A stretch of 64,000 nucleotides of DNA from Flavobacterium sp. (GTDB lineage: Bacteria > Bacteroidota > Bacteroidia > Flavobacteriales > Flavobacteriaceae), in contig JACMOK010000046.1 of NCBI GenBank assembly GCA_014378065.1, forward strand, positions 1-64,000, in the 5' to 3' direction. The position numbers and the translations under genes were made by a program. Positions 27,907 through 38,319 of this stretch are shown in pieces (within the stretch, counting starts at the first letter, position 1; each line of letters starts with the position of its first letter). The notes beneath the pieces are model-generated. The model was not told where the DNA came from. It saw only the letters and a program-made list of their open reading frames with translations, and did no database searches.

Positions 27907-29634
27907 TTATTGTTTAATTACTTTAATCGTATTCACAGCATTGTCAGCGGTAACTTTTACCATATATGTTCCATTTGCCAGTTGAGATAGGTCGATCTTG
28001 ACTTCTCTGGTGCTGTTGGATTTTGAAATCACTTCTTGACCCAACAAATTAAATACAGCCACATTTGAAATATTTTTATCATACGATAAATTTAACATAT
28101 TTTTTACCGGATTTGGAAAAGCGTTAAAGTTTGATACATTAAAAGTTGCATTGGCGAGTATGATTCCGCAAACCACTGATTTTTCCCTGTTTACCGCTTC
28201 ACCAATACACTGATCATTTAAGTGAGTGTAAAATCTAATCACGCCAGTGACTGTGGCTGTCCAAGTTAAAGGCGTTGTTCCATATGCGACAGCCGTTGCG
28301 CCTGCATCTGAACTAATTGTAATAAAATCGGTAGCTACCGAACTCACAAATCGATATGTATCTCCAGAAACCACATTGACATTTGCATATTCGTTTGCGT
28401 AACAATCTAAGGCAATACTATTTGGTGTTGTACCATCACATATTGCAGGTGTAAAAGTCAATGCTGGGTAAAGTGCGCCCGACAGGCAAAAACCTGGAGA
28501 CAATTGGGAAGTGAAACTAGAAACCGGACAACCTGGGGCTTCGCCTGCAGTATTCACAGGGACTGCTTGCCAATAGTAAACGACATTGAATGCAATTCCT
28601 GTAATATTTACTGTTAAAGCACCAGTATTTCCCAGTAAAGGAAGTGCCAATGGATCCGTACCAAAATAAATATTGTATCCCGTTGGCGCATCACCAGTCG
28701 TCGGGGCTGTCCACGATAAAGGCACGCCTGCTGGGGTTCCAGTTATAGCAACTCCCGTTGCACCATCGGCTGGTGAAACTAGCGTAGCGCAACCTGGAAT
28801 TAAAGTAGTATTGAAAGCGTAAGGACCTGACCAAGTGCTAAAACTTGAACCGATTGTACACTCGGCTCTAACATAAAATTCATAGGCTGCTGCGGCGGTT
28901 AATCCTGAAGCGGCATATGTTGTCGAACCTGTAACATTAACACCTGTATTATCTGCTGCAGCGGGAACTCCCACTCCTGCCTCTTGGACTACTATTTCCG
29001 AATCTGCTGCACCACCCGATGTCCATGAAAGATCGGCAGTTGTGGAGGAAGTTATTGTAGCTAACCCTAAAGAAGGCGCAACGCAAGAAGGCACTGTAAC
29101 AGCTACAGTATAGTCTTCCGCCTGTCCAAATCCAGTTCCCACTTGACAGGAAGTTGGAAAAATAGTCGTTGAAGTATTGTATCTTTTCACTACGCGCATC
29201 CTTGTGTTCCCTTGAAGTGCAGTCGACGGAACTAAAATATTTCCCACCAATTGCACCGCATCCACTCCGGTAGAATTTAAAATACTTCCGACATCATAAG
29301 TTTCTCCAGCATCTGTAAAAACATTATTCTGATTCCAATCAATGAATACAGATAAATTGGTGTTGTAGTTACCATCTGTATTCCCTTTTAGCGTAATAGC
29401 ATAGGTGCTTCCCGCAAAAACGCTTCCGACAATTGCTGTAAAATTTTCGTGTGCCGGATTTACTGCTCCAATGTCTGGGTTCGTTGTATTGTTGATTCCT
29501 GCGAAATTAACTAAAGTAATGGGCTCTGTACCGCTTGTATTTGTTAATGGCCCACAATAAGGAGCCGGGAATTGTGCATGCGCCTGGATCGCATACGCAA
29601 AAACGCAAAGAAGAATTAAAGTAAATTTTTTCAT
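27907..29634 (-). CDS. T9SS type A protein with GEVED and fibronectin type III-like domains
   Basis: VFIDWNQNNVFTDAGETYDVG, RMRVVKRY; Fn3-like repeats; C-terminal FPNPVKNMLNLSYDKNISNVAVFNLLGQEV...GTYMVKVTADNAVNTIKVIKQ. Confidence 0.9.
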   Translation of the reverse strand: MKKFTLILLCVFAYAIQAHAQFPAPYCGPLTNTSGTEPITLVNFAGINNTTNPDIGAVNPAHENFTAIVGSVFAGSTYAITLKGNTDGNYNTNLSVFIDWNQNNVFTDAGETYDVGSILNSTGVDAVQLVGNILVPSTALQGNTRMRVVKRYNTSTTIFPTSCQVGTGFGQAEDYTVAVTVPSCVAPSLGLATITSSTTADLSWTSGGAADSEIVVQEAGVGVPAAADNTGVNVTGSTTYAASGLTAAAAYEFYVRAECTIGSSFSTWSGPYAFNTTLIPGCATLVSPADGATGVAITGTPAGVPLSWTAPTTGDAPTGYNIYFGTDPLALPLLGNTGALTVNITGIAFNVVYYWQAVPVNTAGEAPGCPVSSFTSQLSPGFCLSGALYPALTFTPAICDGTTPNSIALDCYANEYANVNVVSGDTYRFVSSVATDFITISSDAGATAVAYGTTPLTWTATVTGVIRFYTHLNDQCIGEAVNREKSVVCGIILANATFNVSNFNAFPNPVKNMLNLSYDKNISNVAVFNLLGQEVISKSNSTREVKIDLSQLANGTYMVKVTADNAVNTIKVIKQ

Positions 29635-29672
29635 AATGTAAGTTATTAATTAATATTGCATAAAGGTAAAAA

Positions 29673-29704
29673 AAAACCCGAGATAAAAAATTTACTCGAG
29701 TTTT
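29673..29704 (-). terminator. Terminator hairpin downstream of fabI
   Basis: AAAACCCGAG-ATAAAAAATTTA-CTCGAGTTTT (one mismatch). Confidence 0.65.
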
Positions 29705-29725
29705 GCTTGTGTTAAAATTGACGCA

Positions 29726-30535
29726 TTATTCTACAAATTTATCTAAAATCATTTCGCTGACGCCCATATTTGAAAATCCTCCATCATTGTACAAATTTTG
29801 TAAAGTTACTCTTTTAGTCAAATCAGAAAATAACGTGAGGGTGTAATTGGCACAGTCCAAGGCCGTCGCATTTCCTAAGGGCGCCATTTTATCCGCAAAC
29901 GCAATAAAGGCATCAAACCCTTTAACACCTTTACCGGCGGTTGTTGGCGTAGGCGACTGAGAGATGGTGTTGACACGGACTTTTTTGTCTCTCCCAAAAA
30001 AATAACCAAAACTTCGGGCAATCGATTCTAAATAAGCTTTATTATCTGCCATATCATTATAATCTGGAAAAACCCGCTGTGCCGCCATGTAAGTTAAAGC
30101 TACAATGCTCCCCCACTCGCTCATCGCATCTTTATGATATAACACCTGCATTACTTTATGAAATGAAACCGCTGAAACATCCCAACCTTTTTGGGTATAT
30201 TGATAATTTTGGTTGGTGTAGGAATTGCCTTTTCTGACGTTGACAGACATACCAATCGAATGCAGTATAAAGTCGATCTTTCCTCCTAAAATATCCATTG
30301 CTGTGGTGACCAAGTTTTCAAGATCTTCTATTGACGTAGCGTCCGCAGGGATAACCTGCGAGCCCGTTTGCTTCGCCAATTGTTCGATTGTTCCCATGCG
30401 CATCGATGCCGGAGCATTCGTCAAAACAAAAATACCGCCCTCCTCATGGACTCTTTCTGCTGTTTTCCAAGCAATTGAATTCGCATCCAATGCTCCGAAA
30501 ATAATCCCTTTTTTGCCTTTGAGTAAATTATACAT
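29726..30535 (-). CDS. fabI: Enoyl-ACP reductase FabI
   Basis: GKKGIIFGALDANSIAW, ILHSIGMS, DYNDMADNKAYLESIARSFG (Y-x6-K), RVNTISQSPTPTTAGKGVKGF. Confidence 0.93.
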   Translation of the reverse strand: MYNLLKGKKGIIFGALDANSIAWKTAERVHEEGGIFVLTNAPASMRMGTIEQLAKQTGSQVIPADATSIEDLENLVTTAMDILGGKIDFILHSIGMSVNVRKGNSYTNQNYQYTQKGWDVSAVSFHKVMQVLYHKDAMSEWGSIVALTYMAAQRVFPDYNDMADNKAYLESIARSFGYFFGRDKKVRVNTISQSPTPTTAGKGVKGFDAFIAFADKMAPLGNATALDCANYTLTLFSDLTKRVTLQNLYNDGGFSNMGVSEMILDKFVE

Positions 30536-30567
30536 CTGATCTATTTTGCTTGATACATTTAAAAAAA

Positions 30568-31758
30568 CTAGGCAATACTTGGCACGTGTACCATTTCATC
30601 TGCATCGGCTTTATAATCCACTCCCTCAAAATCAAAACCAAACAATTGATAAAAATCTTTTCTGTAGCCTTTTAAATCGCCGATAAGTTCTAAATTTTCC
30701 GTTACCGCTTGCGTCCATAGTCCAGCAATTTTTTCCTGTACTTGCGGAAGCATTTCTAAATCATCAATTCTAATTCTACCTTTTTCATCAGTCGGAATTT
30801 CCCCGGCTGCATACAATCGTTCTTGAAACAGACGCTGAATTTGTTCGATACAACCCTCATGAATGCCTTCTTCTTTCATGATTTTATACAACAGTGAAAT
30901 ATACAACGGAATGACAGGAATAGCAGAACTTGCTTGGGTTACTAATGCTTTGTTTACTGATACATATGCCTTTCCGTTAATGTCGGCCAAGGTGTCGGTA
31001 ATAGCAAAAGCGGTCGCTTCGAGATCATCTTTTGCGCGGCCTATTGTTCCTTTTCTGTAAACCGCTTCTGTCAAACTTGGCCCAATATAGGAATATGCCA
31101 CCGAGGTAGCACCATCGCTTAAAAGATCTGACTCTTTCAACGCTGCAATCCACATGGCCCAATCTTCTCCACCCATAACTACAACCGTGTTGGCAATGTC
31201 ATCTTCGGTGGCAGGTTCGATGCTGATTTCTGAAACGACGCCGCTATGAAAATCTACCGTCTTGTTGGTAAACGTTTTTCCTATGGGTTTTAAAGCAGAA
31301 CGATGCATTACTCCAGTTGTTGGATGAACCCGCACAGGCGACGCCAAACTGTAGATCACCAAATCTACCTTACCCAAATCTTCCTTGATCATGGCGAGTG
31401 TCTGCGCTTTAATTTCTTTAGAAAACGCATCGCCGTTAATACTCTTGGCATACAAACCCGCCTGATGGGCTTCGTTTTCAAAAGCTGCCGAATTATACCA
31501 GCCAGGAGAAGCCGTTCGTCCTGCGGTAGGTGGTTTTTCAAAAAAAACGCCAATGGTTGCTGCATCTGAGCCAAATGCACTCGTAATTCTCGAGGCAAGA
31601 CCAAATCCGGTTGAAGCACCAATTACCAGCACTTTCTTTGGTCCATTAATTAACCCTTTTGATTTTATATAAGCAATTTGATTTTTAACATTCTGCTCAC
31701 ATCCCTTTGGATGAGACGTCAGACAAATAAATCCGCGCATTCTTGGTTCTATAATCAT
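30568..31758 (-). CDS. fabV: Enoyl-ACP/trans-2-enoyl-CoA reductase FabV family
   Basis: IIEPRMRGFICLTSHPKGCEQNV, VLVIGASTGFGLASRI, FFEKPPTAGRTASPGWYN, VYRKGTIGRAK (Y-x8-K). Confidence 0.95.
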   Translation of the reverse strand: MIIEPRMRGFICLTSHPKGCEQNVKNQIAYIKSKGLINGPKKVLVIGASTGFGLASRITSAFGSDAATIGVFFEKPPTAGRTASPGWYNSAAFENEAHQAGLYAKSINGDAFSKEIKAQTLAMIKEDLGKVDLVIYSLASPVRVHPTTGVMHRSALKPIGKTFTNKTVDFHSGVVSEISIEPATEDDIANTVVVMGGEDWAMWIAALKESDLLSDGATSVAYSYIGPSLTEAVYRKGTIGRAKDDLEATAFAITDTLADINGKAYVSVNKALVTQASSAIPVIPLYISLLYKIMKEEGIHEGCIEQIQRLFQERLYAAGEIPTDEKGRIRIDDLEMLPQVQEKIAGLWTQAVTENLELIGDLKGYRKDFYQLFGFDFEGVDYKADADEMVHVPSIA

Positions 31759-31826
31759 AGTATGTTTAATTCGTTGGTTTTATATCTTAAACTGATCTTT
31801 TTAACAAAACAAATATAAATATTATT

Positions 31827-33479
31827 TCAGTTAAGCAAAGCTTTTGCGTGGTTTAGAGCCGAATCAGAAACGATACTTCCTGAGAGCATTTGTGCTATTT
31901 CCACCACGCGTTCCTCGGCTGATAATTTTTTTAATTCCGTTTGGGTGTAGGCTCCAACTACCGACTTAAATACTTTAAAATGAGTAGTGCCCTTAGCGGC
32001 AATCTGTGGCAAATGTGTGATGGCGAAAACCTGCATCTGCAAACTCATCGCTTTCATAATTTCTCCCATTTTGTTCGCTATTTCTCCTGAAACGCCAGTA
32101 TCAATTTCATCAAAAATAATCGTTGGCAGTCTAGAATACGCTGCCAATATTGCCTTGGTGGCCAACATGATTCTTGACATTTCTCCTCCAGAAGCAATTT
32201 TTTTCAGCAGGCCAAACTCAGATCCTTTGTTGGCTGAAAATAAAAATTGCAGTTCGTCTTTACCATTAGCCAGATAGTGGTTAACGGGTTTTAATTCAAT
32301 ATTAAAACGAACATTTGGCATTCCCAAATCGGCCAATATAGCGATCCACTTTTCGGTTAATACCGGAATGGCAAGGGCGCGTTTCTTGTGAATCACGCCG
32401 GCTATATTATTTAGTTCTGATTGCGAAATGTCGATGTCTTTTTGAAGCGCCGTAATTTGGCTTTCAATAGCATCGACATTGATTACCTGCAGTTCTAAAT
32501 TGCTCTGAATCGAAAGTAATTCTTCAATCGTGGCAACCTGGTGTTTTTTTTGAAGGTGATAAATGAGTTGCAATTTTTCGTTTACCGATTCCAATTGTTG
32601 CGGATCCTGCGATAAATTTTCTGACTGATGGATTATCTCTTGTGCAATATCGTTCATCTCAATGGATATGATACTGACACGTTCTGATAACAAGTGGTAC
32701 GCTGACGAAAATCCTGCGATTTTTTGTAGCGCCAACTTTACGTCGTTTAGCTGTTGCAGCAGTCCAATATGTTCATCATTTGCAATGGAGAGCGACTTGT
32801 CAAGATTCTCTTTAATTAATTCAACATTATTGAGCTGTTCATAAACCAATTCGAGCGCTTCCTGCATTCCAGATTCTAATTGTGCTGCGACCAATTCGTC
32901 TAATAAAAAAGAATGGTAGTCTTGTTCTTTGCGGCCATTTTCGAATTGCATTTCTAAAGCCTTTAGTTGCGCAGTATCTTTTTTGTAGCCCTTTAATAAA
33001 TGATTATATTGATTAATTGAATCCTTATTTAAAGCAATGGCGTCGATAATTTGAAACTGATATTGGTCTTCCGCTAATTCTTGCGTCTGGTGCTGAGAAT
33101 GGATGTCAATTAAAAACACGCCCAGTTCTTGCAATTCCTGAAGGTTTACCGGAGTATCATTTATGAAAGCTCTCGATTTTCCTGACGGCAGAATTTCGCG
33201 TCTGATAATTGTATCGTCTTCATAATCGAGATCACGGTCTTCAAAAAAAGGTTTCAACTGGTAATTTGACAGCTCGAAATGGGCTTCGATGATGCACTTT
33301 TCCTCTTTGTTTTTTAAGGAAGTTAAATCGGCACGTTTCCCTAAAACCAATCCTAATGCACCTAACAAAATAGACTTCCCTGCGCCAGTTTCACCAGTAA
33401 TAATCGAAAAACCGCCCGAAAAATCAATAACCAATTTTTCTATTAAAGCAAAATTATGGATTGAGAGTGACGTTATCAT
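31827..33479 (-). CDS. recN: DNA repair protein RecN
   Basis: SLSIHNFALIEKLVIDFSGGFSIITGETGAGKSILLGALGLVLGKRAD, GGEMSRIMLATK, IIFDEIDTGVSGEIANKMG. Confidence 0.96.
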   Translation of the reverse strand: MITSLSIHNFALIEKLVIDFSGGFSIITGETGAGKSILLGALGLVLGKRADLTSLKNKEEKCIIEAHFELSNYQLKPFFEDRDLDYEDDTIIRREILPSGKSRAFINDTPVNLQELQELGVFLIDIHSQHQTQELAEDQYQFQIIDAIALNKDSINQYNHLLKGYKKDTAQLKALEMQFENGRKEQDYHSFLLDELVAAQLESGMQEALELVYEQLNNVELIKENLDKSLSIANDEHIGLLQQLNDVKLALQKIAGFSSAYHLLSERVSIISIEMNDIAQEIIHQSENLSQDPQQLESVNEKLQLIYHLQKKHQVATIEELLSIQSNLELQVINVDAIESQITALQKDIDISQSELNNIAGVIHKKRALAIPVLTEKWIAILADLGMPNVRFNIELKPVNHYLANGKDELQFLFSANKGSEFGLLKKIASGGEMSRIMLATKAILAAYSRLPTIIFDEIDTGVSGEIANKMGEIMKAMSLQMQVFAITHLPQIAAKGTTHFKVFKSVVGAYTQTELKKLSAEERVVEIAQMLSGSIVSDSALNHAKALLN

Positions 33480-33534
33480 GTATTGAGAAAGAAGTTAAGA
33501 TCGCTAAGGAAACGTATCATTTTTAATGTCAATG

Positions 33535-34422
33535 CTAGAATTTAATCTGCGCCCATTTGCTTGAATTTAGCGGAGAAACTTTGTTCAGATTTTCTACCAA
33601 ATCAACAATAGGAATTTTTGGACCACCCGAAAATACCGAAACAATTTCATCCGATTTTGCATCAAAAAACACCCGAGTTAAAAAAGCATTAGGCCGCACT
33701 TTGTGCAATTCTGATAATTTGGCTATGGCAACTTTTATTTTCTCTTTGGCGGTTTTTAAATCCTTACTCATGCTGTCCATGCCTTGAAAGTGATATTTAT
33801 ACATCGCTTCTCTGTATGGGGCGTAGGTTTCAGAAAATAAATCGTTGGATAAAAAATACCGGTTTTGATTGCCATCGTTTTGGCTCCATCCTTTATATCC
33901 GCCGGCTTGAGCCACATTGACTACTTCTTGCGCTAAAGCATAAAATTGATCACCTCCCTTCGGCTTGAAGGTATCTGCATCCATTCCAATGATAAGATAG
34001 CTGTAAAAGGCCACCACCGAAATTAAATTAGATTCGAAAGTGGTAGGATTGAAAGTCAAATTTTGGAATTCTACATAATCAAAATTAAAGTCTTTGTCAT
34101 TGAAGTTAAAAACCGGTGAAGAATAGGTCGAATCAAAAATCGGGCGCGACGACTGAACTTGAATTGTGGCAGAAAATTGTCCGGAATTGTATTCGGAAAC
34201 GGTTATAAACATAGAACAGTTGATGCGCTCGTTATTTTTGTATACCTGTGAGGTCCAATTGTTTTTATTGACAAAATCACTAAGAGATTTTTCTAATGTC
34301 TTGAAAACCTGCGTATTGGTTCCTCCTACTTTATCTGCGTTGACTTTTACAGTGCAGTTGAGTTCTTGCGCCTGGGCATAACTGAAAAATAACACCAATA
34401 AAAAAGCGATGATTTTAGGCAT
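33535..34422 (-). CDS. DUF4835/PorD-like T9SS-associated protein
   Basis: ELNCTVKVNADKVGGTNTQVFKTLEKSLSDFVN, IIGMDADTFKPKGG, RPNAFLTRVFFDAKSDEIVSVFSGG; start moved to MPKIIAFLL signal peptide. Confidence 0.85.
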   Translation of the reverse strand: MPKIIAFLLVLFFSYAQAQELNCTVKVNADKVGGTNTQVFKTLEKSLSDFVNKNNWTSQVYKNNERINCSMFITVSEYNSGQFSATIQVQSSRPIFDSTYSSPVFNFNDKDFNFDYVEFQNLTFNPTTFESNLISVVAFYSYLIIGMDADTFKPKGGDQFYALAQEVVNVAQAGGYKGWSQNDGNQNRYFLSNDLFSETYAPYREAMYKYHFQGMDSMSKDLKTAKEKIKVAIAKLSELHKVRPNAFLTRVFFDAKSDEIVSVFSGGPKIPIVDLVENLNKVSPLNSSKWAQIKF

Positions 34423-35623
34423 AGTGTGCAATTATTTTATTAATAATATCAATAGCGACGGCTTCTTTTGACTTTAACTCCATCGGCTCTACAGCAAATG
34501 ATTTATCGATAAAGGTAATTTTATTAGTTGGTTTTCCAAAACCAGCACCTTCATCTTGAAGCGAATTTAATACAATCAAATCTAGGTTTTTTTTCTCAAT
34601 TTTTTGTTTGGCATGTTCTATTTCATTTTGTGTTTCCAGCGCAAAACCAATGAGAAACTGCTGCTTCTTTAATGCTCCCAAAGACGCTAAAATATCCACA
34701 GTTTTTTCAAGTTCTATGGTCATATTTTCCGTTGCCTTTTTTATTTTATGAACTGCAATGTTTTTGGGCCGGTAATCGGCTACAGCAGCAGCAGCTATGG
34801 CTACATCTACCTGATCATAATGGTTGTGACATGCTTCATACATTTGCTGGGCCGACACCACGCGAATCAATTGTATTCCGTCATTTTCGACTTGCAAATG
34901 GGTTGGACCGGTCACCAAAATTACCTCCGCTCCTTTTTCAGCCGCACAGGTCGCAATATCAAAACCCATTTTACCAGAAGAATGATTTCCAATAAAACGC
35001 ACGGGATCTATTGATTCGTATGTTGGCCCGGCAGTAATGAGGATTTTTTTGCCTTTCAATGGCAATTGTCGCTCTAAATCTGTGGTGAGAAACGAAATGA
35101 TGTTTTCGGGCTCTGCCATACGACCTTCTCCTGATAAACCGCTGGCAAGTTCTCCGGATTCTGCAGCGATGATGGTATTGCCGAATTGCTTTAAGGCGTT
35201 AAAAGTAGCAAGTGTAGAGGGATGCTTGTACATATCTAAATCCATGGCCGGTGCGAAATAAACCGGGCATTTGGCAGACAGATAAGTAGCAATCAATAAG
35301 TTATCGCAATTACCACTGGCCATTTTTGATAATGTACCTGCGGTAGCCGGGGCAATAACCAAGAGATCGGCCCAAAGCGCTAATTCCACATGATTGTTCC
35401 AGACTGCATTGTCTTCGTCTTCGTTATAAAAACTAGAATGCACGGGATTTTTAGAGAGTGTAGATAGCGTTAGCGGCGTAATGAAGTCTTTGGCTGCAGG
35501 TGTCATAATCACTTGAACCTGCGCACCTGCTTTGATAAAAAGTCGGACTAAAGCGGCAGTTTTGTAGGCGGCAATTCCACCAGAAATTCCCAGTATTATT
35601 TTTTTTCCGCTTAAAACTGACAT
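34415..35623 (-). CDS. coaBC: Bifunctional phosphopantothenoylcysteine decarboxylase/phosphopantothenate-cysteine ligase
   Basis: KKIILGISGGIAAYKTAALVR, PAMDLDMY, LITAGPTYESIDPVRFIGNHSSGKMG, AAAVADYRPK. Confidence 0.95.
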   Translation of the reverse strand: MSVLSGKKIILGISGGIAAYKTAALVRLFIKAGAQVQVIMTPAAKDFITPLTLSTLSKNPVHSSFYNEDEDNAVWNNHVELALWADLLVIAPATAGTLSKMASGNCDNLLIATYLSAKCPVYFAPAMDLDMYKHPSTLATFNALKQFGNTIIAAESGELASGLSGEGRMAEPENIISFLTTDLERQLPLKGKKILITAGPTYESIDPVRFIGNHSSGKMGFDIATCAAEKGAEVILVTGPTHLQVENDGIQLIRVVSAQQMYEACHNHYDQVDVAIAAAAVADYRPKNIAVHKIKKATENMTIELEKTVDILASLGALKKQQFLIGFALETQNEIEHAKQKIEKKNLDLIVLNSLQDEGAGFGKPTNKITFIDKSFAVEPMELKSKEAVAIDIINKIIAHYA

Positions 35624-35631
35624 GCTACAGC

Positions 35632-35949
35632 TTATTTATTGGTGTCTCTGTGGTAGATTTTACCATCAAGCCATTCTTGAACAGCCAACGCATGTGGTTT
35701 AGGCAATTTTTCGTAAAATTTAGAGACCTCAATTTGTTCTTTGTTTTCAAAAACTTCTTCTAAACTGTCATTGTAAGTAGCAAATTCTTCTAGTTTTTCT
35801 GTCAACTCTTTCTTAATTTCAGAATTGATTTGATTTGCTCTTTTAGCCATAATGGTTATCGCTTCATACACATTTCCGGTTGGTTCTTCAATCACGCTTT
35901 TGTTGTAGGTTATCGTGTTCACCGGAGCATTCGTCTTTTTTAAATCCAT
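35632..35949 (-). CDS. RNA polymerase omega/Rpb6-like subunit
   Basis: TGNVYEAITIMAKRANQINSEIKKELTEKLEEF; located between coaBC and bamD as in other Bacteroidetes. Confidence 0.8.
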   Translation of the reverse strand: MDLKKTNAPVNTITYNKSVIEEPTGNVYEAITIMAKRANQINSEIKKELTEKLEEFATYNDSLEEVFENKEQIEVSKFYEKLPKPHALAVQEWLDGKIYHRDTNK

Positions 35950-35957
35950 GACTTTAT

Positions 35958-36752
35958 TTATTTAGAATATTGTTGTAAATCTTTTTCAATATCAGCCAGC
36001 ATCACATCTGCTTTCTGTTTGCGCGCAACACTAATTTCATTTTTTACCAACGTAGCGTGCATCAACTTGGCCGCATTGAGTCGCTCTTGCATTTTGGAAG
36101 GCACACTGTTAACAGCTAACTGGTAAGCAGAATCAAACTTATAAAACATGGCTTCTTGCTTGTAAATCGTTCCAGGGTAATCAGCAATAAAGTTATCCAA
36201 TGCTACGAGCGCTGCTTTATAATCGGAAATGGTGTTGTATTGTTTGGCAATTTCGAACGCTTTTTTCTCGAGTTTGTCGGTCAGCGATTTTAAAACGGTA
36301 TTGGCTTCAGTAAGAAAGGCAGAATTGGGATAGGTATCGATGAAACTCTGTAACTTACTCACCGCTTTGTTTGTATCGGTCTGGTCTAAACTGTAAACGG
36401 GCGAAAGTTTAGAATAGCTTTTTGCACCCAGAAATGATGCTTCCTCAATTTTCTCACTTTTAGGATAACTTGATACAAAACTTTCGAATTGATATCCAGC
36501 CAAGTAATATTGTTGCGTTTTATAATAAGATTGCGAAAATAAGTAAAACATTTTCTCTGCTTGAGGTTTTCCGCGAAAAGCTGGCGCTATTTGTTCGAAC
36601 AATCGTATCGCCTTATTGTATTTTCCTTTTTCATACTGCTTCACGGCGGCATCAAACTTTACTGCCACATCTTCTGTTTTTAGAGCGCTTTGGTATTCGC
36701 TACAAGAACAAAACACTATGGTGATGAGCAATACTGATAAAAATTTCTTCAT
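35958..36752 (-). CDS. bamD: Outer membrane protein assembly factor BamD
   Basis: Lipoprotein signal; YEKGKYNKAIRLFEQI, QSYYKTQQYYLAGYQFESFVSSYPKSEKIEEASF TPR-like. Confidence 0.88.
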   Translation of the reverse strand: MKKFLSVLLITIVFCSCSEYQSALKTEDVAVKFDAAVKQYEKGKYNKAIRLFEQIAPAFRGKPQAEKMFYLFSQSYYKTQQYYLAGYQFESFVSSYPKSEKIEEASFLGAKSYSKLSPVYSLDQTDTNKAVSKLQSFIDTYPNSAFLTEANTVLKSLTDKLEKKAFEIAKQYNTISDYKAALVALDNFIADYPGTIYKQEAMFYKFDSAYQLAVNSVPSKMQERLNAAKLMHATLVKNEISVARKQKADVMLADIEKDLQQYSK

Positions 36753-36866
36753 TGTTAGGTTTGGTTTTGTTGATTTACCTGCGCTTTCAAAAACCAACTG
36801 CGAAATTAGTTATTAATTTAGCTACTACAAAATATATTTCAGCAAAAAAAATGCTTTGGTATTGGC

Positions 36867-37751
36867 TTAAGAATTCTTGATTTTCTTTACAAATTGGTCG
36901 ATTCTAGCAGCCAAATCTTCATCGGCTTTAACCAGTGGTAATCGAACCGTATTTTCTGCTAGACCTAATGAATTAAAGACTTCTTTTATTCCTGCGGGAT
37001 TTCCTTGTTCAAAAATTAAATCAATGCCCTCCGCCAAAAGATAATGCAACGCATACGCTTCGGCTACTCTGTGCTCTAAACCGAGACGAACCATCCCAGA
37101 CATTTGTTTGGGAAAACCTTCTCCAATGACCGAAATAACGCCACTCCCTCCTGCCAAAATTATCGGCAAAGTGACCATATCATCCCCAGAAATGACCATA
37201 AAATCTTTTGGTTTCTGTTGAATCAATCGCATGGCTTGCACTATATCGCCTGCTGCTTCTTTGATGGCGATAATGTTTTTGAAATTGTTTGCCAACCGAA
37301 TCACGGTTTCCGGCAAAATGTTGCTTCCGGTTCTGCCAGGTACATTGTATAAAATAATTGGAATGGGTGAAGCTTCGGCAATGGCTTTAAAATGCTGATA
37401 AATTCCCTCCTGCGTAGGCTTATTGTAATAAGGCGAAACAGAAAGCACAGCGACAAACTGAGATAAATCCTTCGTTTTCAATTCTGCTACCACTTTCGCA
37501 GTATCGTTTCCTCCGACGCCAAGCACTAAAGGCAATCTTCTTTGGTTGGCTTCGACCACGGTTTGGATTACGAGTTCACATTCGGCTGTATTTAAGGTCG
37601 CATTTTCAGCGGTAGTACCCAGAATAACAAGATAATCGATACCGTTATCCACCTGATATTGAACAATTTTCTTTAGCCCTTCAACATCTACCGAAAAATC
37701 TTTTTTGAACGGGGTGACCAATGCTACTCCGGTTCCAATTAGTGATTGCAT
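36867..37751 (-). CDS. dapA: 4-hydroxy-tetrahydrodipicolinate synthase
   Basis: [55 protein letters not shown]. Confidence 0.95.
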   Translation of the reverse strand: MQSLIGTGVALVTPFKKDFSVDVEGLKKIVQYQVDNGIDYLVILGTTAENATLNTAECELVIQTVVEANQRRLPLVLGVGGNDTAKVVAELKTKDLSQFVAVLSVSPYYNKPTQEGIYQHFKAIAEASPIPIILYNVPGRTGSNILPETVIRLANNFKNIIAIKEAAGDIVQAMRLIQQKPKDFMVISGDDMVTLPIILAGGSGVISVIGEGFPKQMSGMVRLGLEHRVAEAYALHYLLAEGIDLIFEQGNPAGIKEVFNSLGLAENTVRLPLVKADEDLAARIDQFVKKIKNS

Positions 37752-37752
37752 G

Positions 37753-38271
37753 TTATATTTTATTTAGAATTTTAAGATATTTGAACAATTCGTCCACAAA
37801 AATTTTATAATCCTCCGCACGGGTATTGATCATAAAGTGGTTGATTTTTTTATCAATAGAAGCAAAACCAACCTTGAAACTGGCTTTGGACTGATGAGAA
37901 ACCAACAACAACGCCGCCTTTTCAGTATCGTAATAATTGATAAGCAAATCAAATTTTTTAACTGTAAAATTCTTTACATCCGATTTGTCAAAGGTAGCAG
38001 TCCAACTCAAATCTTTATGGCTAAAGGTAGGATAGCTGAACGATTCATTTTTTTTAATTTTGTCTTTAAAAACCAATACTTTAATGTTGTTTTCTTGTAT
38101 TCCGTTCAGAACCAACTCCTGCACCAAGGCTTCTCGCTCATAAAAGTAACTTTCGTCAAAAACAATACCCACTGTTTGTATTGTTTTATTTGCAGATGTT
38201 GGCTTTACATTGTATAAACTTTTCTTAACTATTTTTTGAGTAAAAAAATTCTTTAAGTAATTTAAAAACAT
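37753..38271 (-). CDS. Conserved hypothetical protein (DUF6913-like)
   Basis: Intact ORF beginning immediately beyond dap[22 protein letters not shown]; family name from memory. Confidence 0.6.
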   Translation of the reverse strand: MFLNYLKNFFTQKIVKKSLYNVKPTSANKTIQTVGIVFDESYFYEREALVQELVLNGIQENNIKVLVFKDKIKKNESFSYPTFSHKDLSWTATFDKSDVKNFTVKKFDLLINYYDTEKAALLLVSHQSKASFKVGFASIDKKINHFMINTRAEDYKIFVDELFKYLKILNKI

Positions 38272-38319
38272 AGTACTTTTACTTGGATTACAAATTTAAT
38301 TAAATAAGCCGATGTTGGG

